A stretch of 64,000 bases of DNA from Legionella sp. GTDB lineage: Bacteria > Pseudomonadota > Gammaproteobacteria > Legionellales > Legionellaceae. The position numbers and the translations under genes are program-made. Where the stretch lies: assembly GCA_031291095.1 (NCBI GenBank), contig JARLJR010000011.1:1-64000 (forward strand), read 5' to 3'. Of this stretch, positions 54,127 through 63,160 are shown piece by piece. Under the pieces are notes generated by a model that did no database searches, was not told where the DNA came from, and worked only from the letters and a program-made list of their open reading frames with translations. Positions within the stretch are counted from its first letter, which is position 1. Every line of letters begins with the position of its first letter.

Positions 54127-55806
54127 ATGCCAAAGAATGTATGGGTCTATTCAGGAACAAGCACCACCTACAAAGGAGACGTTGATGTACAGCAATTACA
54201 ACAAACCAAGCTTAATCCAAAGACTAACTTAATTGAACAAGGCACCTTATTTGTTGGTGAAAATCAGGCGGTCGCCTTAGAACTCATTACCCAAGACACC
54301 CAAAGACGCAGAGCCGATAAGGTATGGGTTTATTCAGGAACAAGCATCGCCTACAAAGAAGCATTTGATGTGCAACAATTACAACAAATCAAGCTTAATC
54401 CAAAGGCTGGCTTCATTGAACAAGGCACCTTGTTTGTTGGCGAAAACCAGGCTGTCGCCGTAGAACTCATTACCCGAGCCACCCAAAGACAACGTGCCGA
54501 AATATGGGTCTATCTAGGAACAGGCATCGCCTACGAAGAAAACCTTAATGTGCAGCAATTGCAACAACCCCAAGTTAATCCAAAGACTGGCCTCATTGAG
54601 CAAGGCACTATATTTGTTGGCGAAAATCAGACGGTCGCCTTAGAACTTATTACCCGAGCCGCGCAAAAACAACGGGCTGCCAATGTCTGGGTCTATTTAG
54701 GAACAAGCATCGCCTACAAAGAAGCATTTGATGTGCAACAATTACAACAAATCAAGCTTAATCCAAAAACTGGCTTCATTGAGCAAGGCACCTTATTTAT
54801 TGGCGAAAATCAGGCGGCTACCTTAGAACTCATTACCCGCAACGCAAAAAAACTCCGTGCCGCTAATGTCTGGGTCTATTTAGGAACAGGCATCACCTAC
54901 GAAGGAAGCGTTGATGCGCTGCAATTACAACAAATCAAGCTTAATCCAAAAACTGGTTTAATTGAACAGGGCACCTTATTTGTTGGCGAAAATCAGCCAG
55001 TCATCTTAGAACTCATTACCTGTGCCACCCAAAGACGCCGTGCCGCTAATGTCTGGGTCTATTTAGGAACAGGCATCGCCTACAAAGAAGCATTTGATTT
55101 GCAGCAATTACAACATACCAAGGTTAATCCAACGACTGGCTTCATTGAGCAAGGCGCCCTATTGGTGGGCGAAAATCAAACGGTCGTCTTAGAATTCATT
55201 ACCCGATCCACCCAAAGACAACGTGCCGAAATATGGGTCTATTTAGGAACAGGCATCGCCTACGAAGGAAACCTTAATGTGCTGCAATTACAACAAATCA
55301 AGCTTAATCCAAAGACTGGTTTAATTGAACAAGGCACCTTATTTGTTGGCGAAAATCAGACGGTCACTTTAGAACGCATTACCCAAGACACTCAAAGAGT
55401 TCGTGCTACTAATGTATGGGTCTATTTAGAAACAGGCATCGTCTACAAGGGAAGAGTTGATGTGCTGCAATTACAACAAATCCAGCTCAATCCAAAGACG
55501 GGTTTAATTGAACAGGGCACCTTATTTGTTGGCGAAAATCAGGGGGTCACCTTAGAATTCATTACCCAGGCCACGCAAAGAAAACGAGCTAAAAGACAGA
55601 ACAGACACACAGAAGAAAGACTATTTGATGAGGACTTGAGCAGTGCATTTACTCCGCTACAAAAACAAAAAACCCGGGAAACATCTGATGATAACATTGG
55701 TCATTCGATGAGGTTAACTTTTTTTGGAGATTATAGGGTACCTGATGGTGTTACAGGGTCTAGAACTCAGGATGATGCTCGAATCTTGGGGAAAAGTCAG
55801 ATTTGA
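54127..55806 (+). CDS. Protein with eight 61-residue tandem repeats
   Basis: About 559 residues from ATG 54127; an upstream in-frame start would add 53 residues of non-repeat sequence without a good ribosome-binding site. Residues 4 to about 495 are eight repeats of about 61 residues, each with WVY-x-GT-x-x-x-Y, then QLQQ-x-K-x-NPKTGLIEQGTLFVGENQ, then L-x-LIT-x-x-TQRxRA. The non-repeat C-terminus (about 65 residues) is polar and charged. The repeats are rich in beta-strand formers and may build a beta-solenoid or propeller. There is no signal peptide. I do not recognise the family; an effector or bacteriocin-like role is only a guess. Confidence 0.65.
   Translation: MPKNVWVYSGTSTTYKGDVDVQQLQQTKLNPKTNLIEQGTLFVGENQAVALELITQDTQRRRADKVWVYSGTSIAYKEAFDVQQLQQIKLNPKAGFIEQGTLFVGENQAVAVELITRATQRQRAEIWVYLGTGIAYEENLNVQQLQQPQVNPKTGLIEQGTIFVGENQTVALELITRAAQKQRAANVWVYLGTSIAYKEAFDVQQLQQIKLNPKTGFIEQGTLFIGENQAATLELITRNAKKLRAANVWVYLGTGITYEGSVDALQLQQIKLNPKTGLIEQGTLFVGENQPVILELITCATQRRRAANVWVYLGTGIAYKEAFDLQQLQHTKVNPTTGFIEQGALLVGENQTVVLEFITRSTQRQRAEIWVYLGTGIAYEGNLNVLQLQQIKLNPKTGLIEQGTLFVGENQTVTLERITQDTQRVRATNVWVYLETGIVYKGRVDVLQLQQIQLNPKTGLIEQGTLFVGENQGVTLEFITQATQRKRAKRQNRHTEERLFDEDLSSAFTPLQKQKTRETSDDNIGHSMRLTFFGDYRVPDGVTGSRTQDDARILGKSQI
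54130..55600 (+). repeat. Tandem repeats of about 183 bp
   Basis: Eight in-frame copies encode the 61-residue units. Copies 2, 4 and 6 (AYKEAFD type) and copies 3 and 7 (EIWVYLGTGIAYE type) form subfamilies that alternate, so duplication probably involved blocks of several units. Confidence 0.8.
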
Positions 55807-55826
55807 GCATCCTTCTGAATGGCTCA

Positions 55827-57038
55827 TTATCTCAGCGTCAAATTAGATAGTGCTTCCATATTTCGTGAGCGATACGCAAGATAATGATTTAAGCTGTCTT
55901 TAGTCATTGTTTCACGCGTCTGATCCGCTTTCGCAAACTCTTCTAACCATCGTTCACGAAATGCAGGAAGGCCATCCAATAAAAGTTGCATCTGGGCTGT
56001 TTCTTCTGGACTTCCCTTAAAATACTGTATGGAATGCTTCAAAATTCTTTTTAATGAATTGTATTTAACACTTGTGCCATCTATAGAGCATTCCACTAGA
56101 TCATCAGAATCACTCAGTAATGCCTGTATCACCCGATTATAAAACCCAGATTGGGAGTAACGTAATACCTGAGGCGAAGGAAAAAAGAAATACTCCCATT
56201 GCCCGTTCACTGCATTAAAATGGGGAAATCTCAAGGTAAGTTCTTTGAGCTGTTTTGCATCATTTTTTAATAATTCTTTTAAATACAATATGCCCAAGGT
56301 GCCACACTCTAAACGCTGCGATTGAGGTAGCGTAAAAGGCCATTTAGACTGAGGCAAGAAAATCACTGGCGAAGTACTCGGTGTATAACACATCGTAGGA
56401 AGATCTTGAGGTACTATTTCTTTTCTTACATCGGTATGACTCCATTGGACGGGTTTAATAATCGCATCCGAAGTAATAATAAATACTTCAAAATGCCCCT
56501 TACCTGAGGCATGGCCATTAGTAAAAAAATATCCCATCGTTTGCTCTGATGCTAATGAAGCCTGGATCTGTTTCATTTCCTCTATGGCTTGTGCCTTATT
56601 CATCCAAACGTCACCGGCTTTAATTCGTTCTTCTAATAAGGCAACAAGTTTTTCAATGTTTTCATCTATATTCTGTTGAATAACACCAAAAAACCAAAAC
56701 TTTTGGGCTGCTTGATAAAATGCCTCAGGGGAAGAACTCCAAGATAATTTCTCTTCGTTAAAAAAAGCATAAAGAGGAGCCAGCATAGAATCCTGGTTTC
56801 CTGGCCAACGTCTTTTAAAGTAAACGCCATATTTTTTATTAGCATCTTTCAATGAATCAATCTCAGATTGCATTGCCATGATTGCAGTATCTTTTGGAAA
56901 ATCGCTGTTTGCTCCATTTACCAAAATACTAATGTCTTTTTGAGAATAATATTCAACAATAGATTTTAAATCGGAAGCTTTTAATTGATAGGAAGTTTTA
57001 TCTCCTTGAAAGAAAGAGGCTTTATTAATTAAAGGCAT
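55827..57038 (-). CDS. Putative cysteine-protease-like effector candidate
   Basis: 403 residues, family not recognised. No signal peptide. Residues about 170-270 contain GKGHFEVFIITSDAIIKPVQWSH, a later LPQS-rich segment, and then QRLECGTLGILYLKELLK. The order His, acidic residue, Gln and Cys (with C-G after a Gln) resembles CE-clan proteases such as the Ulp/YopJ group (H...D/N...Q...C-G). The predicted catalytic set would be His182 region, an Asp or Asn after it, and the Cys of ECGTLG. AGAGGAG precedes the ATG at 57038. The role is inference; it could be a non-enzymatic protein. Confidence 0.5.
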   Translation of the reverse strand: MPLINKASFFQGDKTSYQLKASDLKSIVEYYSQKDISILVNGANSDFPKDTAIMAMQSEIDSLKDANKKYGVYFKRRWPGNQDSMLAPLYAFFNEEKLSWSSSPEAFYQAAQKFWFFGVIQQNIDENIEKLVALLEERIKAGDVWMNKAQAIEEMKQIQASLASEQTMGYFFTNGHASGKGHFEVFIITSDAIIKPVQWSHTDVRKEIVPQDLPTMCYTPSTSPVIFLPQSKWPFTLPQSQRLECGTLGILYLKELLKNDAKQLKELTLRFPHFNAVNGQWEYFFFPSPQVLRYSQSGFYNRVIQALLSDSDDLVECSIDGTSVKYNSLKRILKHSIQYFKGSPEETAQMQLLLDGLPAFRERWLEEFAKADQTRETMTKDSLNHYLAYRSRNMEALSNLTLR

Positions 57039-57176
57039 GTTAATGCTCCTCTGGAAGCAAGATTTTTGAGCCTATTTTAACACAAATTGACTTAAATTTA
57101 TCAGCTCAAGCGGTTCTGAGTTTAAAAAAATATATGCTCTTCTATAAATATAATATGTACCCACAGTGCATAACAA

Positions 57177-59345
57177 TTATGGACCATTCATTCTGTTTTC
57201 ATCATTATGATCTTCTTCTTTATTGTTTGTTATCTTTCCATTATTACGCAGAGCTGCGATCTCTTCTTTACATCTTCGTTGAAAGTTAGGCTGCGGATTC
57301 TGGACCCCATTAGCAGCCGCAAATTGTTGGGGATTCGAAGCTGCATGAGCATGAGCAGCAGCTAATGCGGCAAGTTGTTGAGCATTCGGTTGAGAATTCA
57401 GAGCTGCATGAGCACGAGCAGCAGCTAATGCGGCAAGTTGTTGGGCATTCGGCTGGGGATTCGAAGCTGCATTAGCACGAGCAGCAGCAGCTAACGCGGC
57501 AAATTGTAGAGCATTGTGTTGGGGATTCGGAACTACATTAGCACGAGTAGCAGCTAACGCGGCGAGTTGTAGGGCATTTTGTTGAGCAACCTTAACTGCA
57601 TGAGCTTGAGCAGCAGCTAATACAGCAAGTTGTTGAACATTTGGTTGGGGCGGCGACGCATTATTAGCGTAAGTTCCAGCGAATGCAGCAGAATATTGAG
57701 CATTTTGTTGAGCAGTCTTAATTGCATGAGCTTGAGCAGCAGCTAATACAGCAAGTTGTTGAGCATTTGGCTGGGGCGGCGGAGCATTATTAGCATAAGT
57801 TGTAGTGAATGCAGCAGAATATTGAGCATTTTGTTGAACAGTCTTAACCGCATGAGCCTGAGCAGCCGCTGCTGAACCAGAGCGCGAAACATTGAACTGG
57901 GAATTTTGAACTGTATTAGGCTGAACGGTAACAGCAGCTGCATCCACATCAGAATCATAATCAGGTTCAGAATCAGGTTCAACGTCAGTTTCGGCATTAG
58001 GATCATATTCTCTCTTTTGAATGTAACTATCTAGTAAAATAGTAGTTTGAATAGAAGGATGGTCCGTTGCGGTCTTATCTCCATTCCCAAATCGAAGATC
58101 CACATGATTTAATGTTGTAGGCTGCTGCATAAGAAAGGAACCATCTTGAGCAGTACCAAAAGAAATGGCTTGCATGAAATGCGTATGTTTTCCAGCACTA
58201 GAAGAAGTTGGCACTACATACATAGAACCATTTAAGCCTCCTGTTGCTGGGTTAGAGTACTCCTGCATCACTCTATTGTAATTGGTGTCTCCTATGTATC
58301 CCACCACGATTCTATCTGATTTTTCTCTTTCAACTTCAGCATAATTTCTTAATAATTGGTCAGCATCAGTTGGGTTTTTTGCGATTTTATTGGGAATATG
58401 AGGCACTAAGACACTGTATTTTCCACTGGCCGTTTCAAACCGGATCTCACCTGCTATAAATTCATTAGTTACAATTACTGCTGAGTCAGTTGTAATTGCT
58501 TCTCTCATGTCATTTCTGACATAAAAATGCATGCTTTGTTTGTTGTCTGCCCTCTTCAAACGATTTGTTCCTTGTATGTAATCATCATGCAATTTATAAG
58601 TATCAATGCGTTGAGGAGGAGCGGCAGCAGCACCAGTAGCGGCAATAGCAGCACCAGTAGCGGCAGTAGCAGCACCAGTAGCGGCAGTAGCGGCAGTAGC
58701 AGCACCAGTAGCGGCAGTAGCAGCGGCAGCAGCGGCAGCAGTATTACCTGGAGGTAGGGGGCTCGTTAAAGTAAATTCCTTCGGTAGATTATCTCTTTTG
58801 CCCTCCACGACGACAATGACCTGAGGATTTCCTCTATTTTCAAATAACTTAGTTAAAGCCTCGGGATAGGTCTTGACATTAGGATAATAATTTACGTTTG
58901 CTAACAATTGCTCCCTAGCGATTAAATCCAAATGGCATGGAGACATCCCGCTATAGGATTGATAACCTGCATCTGTCTGTATCTTCACATGAAATTTAGT
59001 AGCAAAATTTCGAGAAGCCTCCTGAGAGAATACTGCGATTTTAAGTCCATCTCTCCAGTCCCAATCCCTCTTTGGCGCAAAGTTATTTAAATAATTGCGC
59101 TCATCAGGTTTTATTGGTCTTACAACGCCGTTACTATTAATAAGTACACTGTTGGTTCTTGTTGGTAAGTTACCTATTATTTCTAATTGGGTTGGGGCTC
59201 TTTTTGGTGTATATCCATTAGCGGCCGCACTAGCAGAAGCGCTAGCAGGAGCAGCTGCAGCTACAGCAGAACCAGAAGGAATGCTTGAATGGGAGTTATC
59301 CGCATCATCCTCCATGATACTATTCAACTCAGGTTTTTGTTGCAT
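57177..59345 (-). CDS. Alanine-rich repeat protein with EEP-like motifs, effector candidate
   Basis: 722 residues. Residues about 60-460 have features of the endonuclease/exonuclease/phosphatase fold: DGLKIAVFSQEASRNF, a strand QVIVVVEGK, VVGYIGDTNYNR (the G-D-x-N motif) and TATDHPSIQTTIL (the S/T-D-H-P motif). A poly-Ala/Thr/Gly tract (about 200-245) interrupts it. From about 480 on there are Ala/Gln-rich repeats (ANNAPPPQPNAQQLAVLAAAQAHA type). The C-terminus is acidic (KEEDHNDENRMNGP). AGGAG precedes the ATG. The motifs suggest a phosphodiesterase or nuclease acting in a host cell, but an intact active site is unproven. Confidence 0.5.
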   Translation of the reverse strand: MQQKPELNSIMEDDADNSHSSIPSGSAVAAAAPASASASAAANGYTPKRAPTQLEIIGNLPTRTNSVLINSNGVVRPIKPDERNYLNNFAPKRDWDWRDGLKIAVFSQEASRNFATKFHVKIQTDAGYQSYSGMSPCHLDLIAREQLLANVNYYPNVKTYPEALTKLFENRGNPQVIVVVEGKRDNLPKEFTLTSPLPPGNTAAAAAAATAATGAATAATAATGAATAATGAAIAATGAAAAPPQRIDTYKLHDDYIQGTNRLKRADNKQSMHFYVRNDMREAITTDSAVIVTNEFIAGEIRFETASGKYSVLVPHIPNKIAKNPTDADQLLRNYAEVEREKSDRIVVGYIGDTNYNRVMQEYSNPATGGLNGSMYVVPTSSSAGKHTHFMQAISFGTAQDGSFLMQQPTTLNHVDLRFGNGDKTATDHPSIQTTILLDSYIQKREYDPNAETDVEPDSEPDYDSDVDAAAVTVQPNTVQNSQFNVSRSGSAAAAQAHAVKTVQQNAQYSAAFTTTYANNAPPPQPNAQQLAVLAAAQAHAIKTAQQNAQYSAAFAGTYANNASPPQPNVQQLAVLAAAQAHAVKVAQQNALQLAALAATRANVVPNPQHNALQFAALAAAARANAASNPQPNAQQLAALAAARAHAALNSQPNAQQLAALAAAHAHAASNPQQFAAANGVQNPQPNFQRRCKEEIAALRNNGKITNNKEEDHNDENRMNGP
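58610..58745. repeat. GCN microsatellite in the alanine-rich gene
   Basis: A run of trinucleotide-like repeats (GTAGCGGCA/GCAGCACCA units) encodes the Ala/Thr/Gly tract. Such a run is prone to slippage, so lengths should vary between isolates without changing the frame. Confidence 0.7.
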
Positions 59346-59747
59346 CTGAATCTCCTAGAAATGCCAAATGCAAGTGAGCAACAAGATTCCATACAAACCA
59401 ATTTGGCATAATATTAATTATAATGCACAAAACATAACATATCTTATGAATTACCTAGACATTCGGATGGGATCGATACTTCGTTTTATGTTGATCAGTG
59501 AGAATCCAAAGACTTAATCCTTAGGCTTGATTTACCAACCTCTCTTTATGAGCCTGTAATTTTCCTCCTTGCAAGAAAAGGCAATACAACTAAATCATCA
59601 GACAATACTATTTAAAATCAATATATTAGAAACAATCATATTTTCCCTTTATGACTGTAGGTAAAAGATTTAGCCTGCTAACTCTATGAATAAAGAGAAT
59701 ATTATGGGATAATTATTGCCCAACTTCGACAATATTAATATAGTTAT
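59346..59747. other. Divergent intergenic region
   Basis: 402 AT-rich bases with no gene, RNA or repeat that I can support. It should contain the promoters of the alanine-rich protein and the L,D-transpeptidase. Confidence 0.4.
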
Positions 59748-60236
59748 ATGAAAATTAAAGCACTTTTATTAATGACTTCTCTTTTTTTCCCTTTCGCTTT
59801 ATTCGCTAGTAGTGGGAGTTGTCCTTTAGCAAGCGGGATCAATGTACACACTAAAAAGCGGACTTTAAATATATGTAAGCACGGTACTGTAATTAAGTCA
59901 TTTACAGTCGCTCTCGGAAACAAAGGCGTGGGTAAAAAGAAAGCCGGTGATAATAAAACACCTATTGGTTTATATGGCTTAGCTTATCCAAGAAAATCCA
60001 AGCAATTTAAAGTCTTCATTCCAATTCTCTATCCAACTTCAAAGCAAGTAGCGGCTGGATATACGGGTAGAGATGTAGGAATCCATGGGCCTACCCAGTC
60101 AGGCAATGTGTTTGGTTGGTTAAGTAACTTACCAGGCTCAACGCGCGGTTGTGTTGCTGTTGGCAAAAATAACTACATCGAGTATGTCGCGAAGTGGGTA
60201 AAAGCTAATCCAGGGACTAAGGTTTTAATTATTTAG
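59748..60236 (+). CDS. L,D-transpeptidase (YkuD) family protein
   Basis: 162 residues with a signal peptide (about 1-20, ending LFASSG). The YkuD domain spans about 30-162: TPIGLYGLAYP, then GIHGPTQ with the catalytic-site His113, then GSTRGCVAV with nucleophile Cys135. Such enzymes make 3-3 cross-links in peptidoglycan or attach proteins to it. The protein is short and has no peptidoglycan-binding domain. The position usually held by His in the S-H-G-x-C motif is Arg here (STRGC), as in some exported subfamilies. No clear ribosome-binding site is seen. Confidence 0.85.
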   Translation: MKIKALLLMTSLFFPFALFASSGSCPLASGINVHTKKRTLNICKHGTVIKSFTVALGNKGVGKKKAGDNKTPIGLYGLAYPRKSKQFKVFIPILYPTSKQVAAGYTGRDVGIHGPTQSGNVFGWLSNLPGSTRGCVAVGKNNYIEYVAKWVKANPGTKVLII

Positions 60237-60276
60237 ATTTCGAGCACAGCACAATTTGAGATCCGTGCAAGAATCG

Positions 60277-60318
60277 AACGGTAGCCCGTATTACGCTGCG
60301 CTAATACGGACTACCGTT
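60277..60318. repeat. Inverted repeat ACGGTAG-CCGTATTA
   Basis: The arms (60277-60292 and 60303-60318 roughly) pair with one mismatch around CGCTGCGC. It lies 41 bases after the L,D-transpeptidase stop and could end its mRNA. The short open frame that crosses it (60256-60513) does not look coding. Confidence 0.65.
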
Positions 60319-60626
60319 TATCCTATATACTTACCCTACTTTGTTGCCTACGCGTCCCACGGGGCATTAGCAGAGACGCTAAAGGGTTTAATGTGGCTTA
60401 TTTCTATTTGTAATAAGAGTGAGTTGGGTTTGAGGAAAAATCAATGTCTAAATGATATTCAGTTCGATAATTACGAAGCTGGACCATTTCAACTGCAATC
60501 TCATCAAGGCTAAGAAAAACGGCGTTTGAGGGTAATGTGTCACTAAAAAAATTAAACAAAATCAATTCAGGCCAATAGTCAAATTACCCAAATTTAGAGT
60601 GTTTTATATTAAAAGAAGGAAGCGCA

Positions 60627-60647
60627 TTACCGTAAAAAATACGGTAA
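60627..60647. promoter_or_regulatory. 21-bp palindrome, copy 4
   Basis: TTACCGTA-N5-TACGGTAA, perfect. It lies 116 bases before the cytochrome b561 start but only 17 bases before an intrinsic terminator (60664-60694). It may therefore control a short transcript, or a longer leader, rather than the gene directly. Confidence 0.5.
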
Positions 60648-60663
60648 TGAATCAAGAGAAACA

Positions 60664-60694
60664 AACGCGGCCTTAGCAAGTCGCGTTTTTTTTT
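60664..60694 (+). terminator. Intrinsic terminator upstream of cytochrome b561
   Basis: AACGCGGC and GTCGCGTT form an eight-pair stem (one G-U) with an 8-base loop, followed by a run of nine T including the stem end. It is the best Rho-independent terminator in this part of the window. It ends either the L,D-transpeptidase transcript, 430 bases upstream, or an unannotated small RNA. Confidence 0.7.
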
Positions 60695-60762
60695 GTTAAA
60701 CTAAGAAGAGCTATTTTTTATACACAGACGTATTAATACGAATTTAGTTTAGGGAAATTTTT

Positions 60763-61314
60763 ATGCTAAAAAATACGCTAAATGCATTTGGAAGTGTGTC
60801 TAAGTTCTTCCACTGGGTTATTGCTTTATTGGTTTGTGCCCAGTTCTATTGGGTTTGGTCACCTAATTTTATTACACTAAGTGATGCAATAAAAACTCAA
60901 TACGTGCTATTACATAAATCATTTGGGGTAACCATTTGGGTTCTCGCCCTATTATTTATTCTGTGGCGAATGGTAACTATTCGGCCGTCTGACCCATCTC
61001 AGCCTTATTGGAAACACATATTGGCAAAGATAGTTCATTACTCCTTGTTTATCTTACTATTAGCTATGCCTATATTGGGTTATTTAATGTCTGTAGCTGA
61101 TGGACGAGCAGTTCGCTTTTTTGGCTTATTTGACTTACCTAATTTAATCTCTGCAAACCAGAAAATGGCGGATTTTTATTTTCAAACCCATTCCATCTTA
61201 GGGTATGCTTTTGCCGCATTGATTGGTTTGCATGTGGCTGCTGCATTACATCATCACTTTATTGTAAAAGACGATGTATTGAGAAAAATGCTGCCTTTTA
61301 TGAAGAAAAAATAA
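60763..61314 (+). CDS. cybB: Cytochrome b561 family protein
   Basis: 183 residues with four membrane helices and conserved His residues for two haem groups (FHWVIALLV, LLHKSFGV, VHYSLFILLL and LHVAAALHHHF). The protein transfers electrons in the inner membrane, with quinol as the usual donor for this family. AGGGAAA precedes ATG 60763. It is monocistronic, followed by an IS remnant. Confidence 0.9.
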   Translation: MLKNTLNAFGSVSKFFHWVIALLVCAQFYWVWSPNFITLSDAIKTQYVLLHKSFGVTIWVLALLFILWRMVTIRPSDPSQPYWKHILAKIVHYSLFILLLAMPILGYLMSVADGRAVRFFGLFDLPNLISANQKMADFYFQTHSILGYAFAALIGLHVAAALHHHFIVKDDVLRKMLPFMKKK

Positions 61315-61327
61315 TTAATTGGTTATT

Positions 61328-61998
61328 AGGGCGTGTTGACAATTCATCCCCGCCACCTACGTGGGACATGCGCTTTTAACTGAAGAAAGGCAGGTTCCTG
61401 GCCATTTAGTGCTTTACAAAGGAAAAAGCAAAAACAGGCACAAGCGTAACCTTAATAAAAAAATCAGTGCCGCAGGTAAAAGCAAACGTCATTCAAAGGC
61501 TGCTAAAGAGCCCTGGCATCTTGTTACTTCTCTCTCTCAGGCACGAGATAATCCAAAACATTGTGTCAATATCTACCGCCAAAGAATGAGAATAGAAGAA
61601 AACTTCAGAGATACCAAGTGCCCCCACTATGGCCCAGGGCTTAAAAATAGTTTAACTCGAACACCTGAACGAATGGCTATTTTGTTACTCATCGCAGCCA
61701 TTGCTACTTTTGCTGCATGGCTCGCTGGGATAAGCACGATTCATCAAGGTAAGGCAGCTGATTTTCAGGCCCATTCTGCCAAATTCACAACTTCTTTATC
61801 CATTGTTTACTTGGGCAGGGAAGTAATAAAAAAACAACTCCATTTCTCTAATTCTGAATTGATCCTTGCCGGGGAGATATTGCTCCAGATGGTCATCAAT
61901 ACACAACTGGAACAAGGGATATATGAGTAAATTCGTGTGGATCTCTCAGGAACAAGTCGCGACACGTAGGCGGTGGGGATGAATTGTCCACACGCCCT
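61328..61998. mobile_element. Truncated IS4-type insertion element
   Basis: The ends are inverted repeats of 36 bp with three mismatches (61328-61363 and 61963-61998, AGGGCGTGT-x-GACAATTC). The 671-bp element holds only the C-terminal part of a transposase. A 3-bp ATT flanks both sides and may be a target duplication. The 5' part of the transposase is missing, so it could move only if another copy supplied the enzyme. Confidence 0.8.
61361..61930 (+). pseudogene. IS4-family transposase, C-terminal fragment
   Basis: About 189 residues, against about 380-400 for intact enzymes. It keeps the Y-x2-R-x3-E-x6-K motif (YRQRMRIEENFRDTKCP), which carries the catalytic Glu. The N-terminal half with the two catalytic Asp residues is lost. 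The frame runs from the left inverted repeat, so an internal deletion joined the end of the element to the 3' half of the gene. Confidence 0.8.
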
Positions 61999-62028
61999 AT
62001 TAATAGATGGAAAATGAGCTCTTGCTTT

Positions 62029-62337
62029 TTAGCTAAGCTCATTTTCTATTTCAAGCGATTTTTTTTGAAAAAACTTATAATAAGCAATTAACCAGGATAC
62101 CGTCCCACAGGTTATTAAACTCACCACGCAACCAAAAACCAAAATAAAATCGTTGATTATCCAGCCATGCAAGAGCGTAAATAATTGAATTATATTAAAT
62201 CCTAAAAAAGTAAATAATGAGAGACCTTCTGCAGTTTTTGCTTTTAATAGCACAAATATTTGGGGAATATATAAGGCCGCATTAGCAATTAAACAGACTG
62301 AAAAGCCAATATTTATAACCAGTTCCAACGACACCAT
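62029..62337 (-). CDS. PQ-loop/SemiSWEET-like membrane protein
   Basis: 102 residues with three membrane helices and one PQ-loop motif (ANAALYIPQIFVLLKAKTAEGLS), the size of bacterial SemiSWEET half-transporters that form dimers to carry sugars. AGGGAT precedes the ATG. An inverted repeat (GAAAATGAGCT with AGCTCATTTTC, 62010-62046) overlaps the stop codon and may act as terminator. The substrate is unknown. Confidence 0.8.
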   Translation of the reverse strand: MVSLELVINIGFSVCLIANAALYIPQIFVLLKAKTAEGLSLFTFLGFNIIQLFTLLHGWIINDFILVFGCVVSLITCGTVSWLIAYYKFFQKKSLEIENELS

Positions 62338-62519
62338 TTTTTATCCCTCATTTTTTATCAATTATAGACTGTTGTGACAAAATGCGTATTTCAAATAGGA
62401 TAATTATCTGGTTTTCGAAATGCACACAGGAAATAAATTAATAATAAAATGCTCAATATCTATGCATTCTCATTTTATCAACTACACTTTAAAAGAATAC
62501 CATTTGAGGAGTTCTAGTA

Positions 62520-63134
62520 ATGCAAGCTGAGAAATATCTAATTGACTTATCCAAAAAAAAGCAGGAATCAGAAAAAGAAAAGGCTATTGAAGCAATTAAA
62601 CAAGTATTAGGTTTAATTGGGGAAAACACTGAGAGAGAAGGTTTAATTGATACGCCAAGAAGAGTAGTTGAGAGCTGGACAGAATTATATGAGGGGTACA
62701 CTATTGATCCTGAAAAAGTACTAGGTACATGCTTTACAAATGAAAAAAATTACAACCAATTGGTATTACTTCGTGATATAGAAATGTTTTCTATGTGTGA
62801 ACATCATATGCTGCCTTTTTTCGGCCGAGTACATATAGGCTATATTCCTGATACTAAAGTGGTTGGTTTATCTAAATTAGCACGCATAGTTGAGTGTTAT
62901 TCTCGACGATTGCAGATTCAAGAACAGTTAACCGTACAAATTGCTGAAGCAATATATAAGCATCTAAACCCTAAAGGTGTTGGAGTCATTATTGAATCCC
63001 AGCATTTATGCATGGTGGCACGTGGTGTTAATAAACAAAATCCTTACATGGTAACGTCACATTTTATGGGAGTTTTAGAATCAGATTTAACCCATAGAAA
63101 AGAATTTAATGAACAAATTTCGATAAGAAGATAA
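62520..63134 (+). CDS. folE: GTP cyclohydrolase I
   Basis: 204 residues. It converts GTP to dihydroneopterin triphosphate, the first step of folate synthesis. The zinc site is visible as Cys93 and His96 ([19 protein letters not shown]) and Cys164 ([12 protein letters not shown]). [10 protein letters not shown] and TSHFMG complete the family pattern. GAGGAG lies nine bases before the ATG. An excellent terminator follows at 63161. The gene stands next to short-chain dehydrogenases, but a pathway link is not evident. Confidence 0.95.
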   Translation: MQAEKYLIDLSKKKQESEKEKAIEAIKQVLGLIGENTEREGLIDTPRRVVESWTELYEGYTIDPEKVLGTCFTNEKNYNQLVLLRDIEMFSMCEHHMLPFFGRVHIGYIPDTKVVGLSKLARIVECYSRRLQIQEQLTVQIAEAIYKHLNPKGVGVIIESQHLCMVARGVNKQNPYMVTSHFMGVLESDLTHRKEFNEQISIRR

Positions 63135-63160
63135 TAAAAATGCTACCTCTTGTTTTATCC

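Noticed and set aside
60256-60513. 85-codon open frame after the L,D-transpeptidase
   Set aside because: It crosses an inverted repeat, has no ribosome-binding site and its composition does not look like protein.
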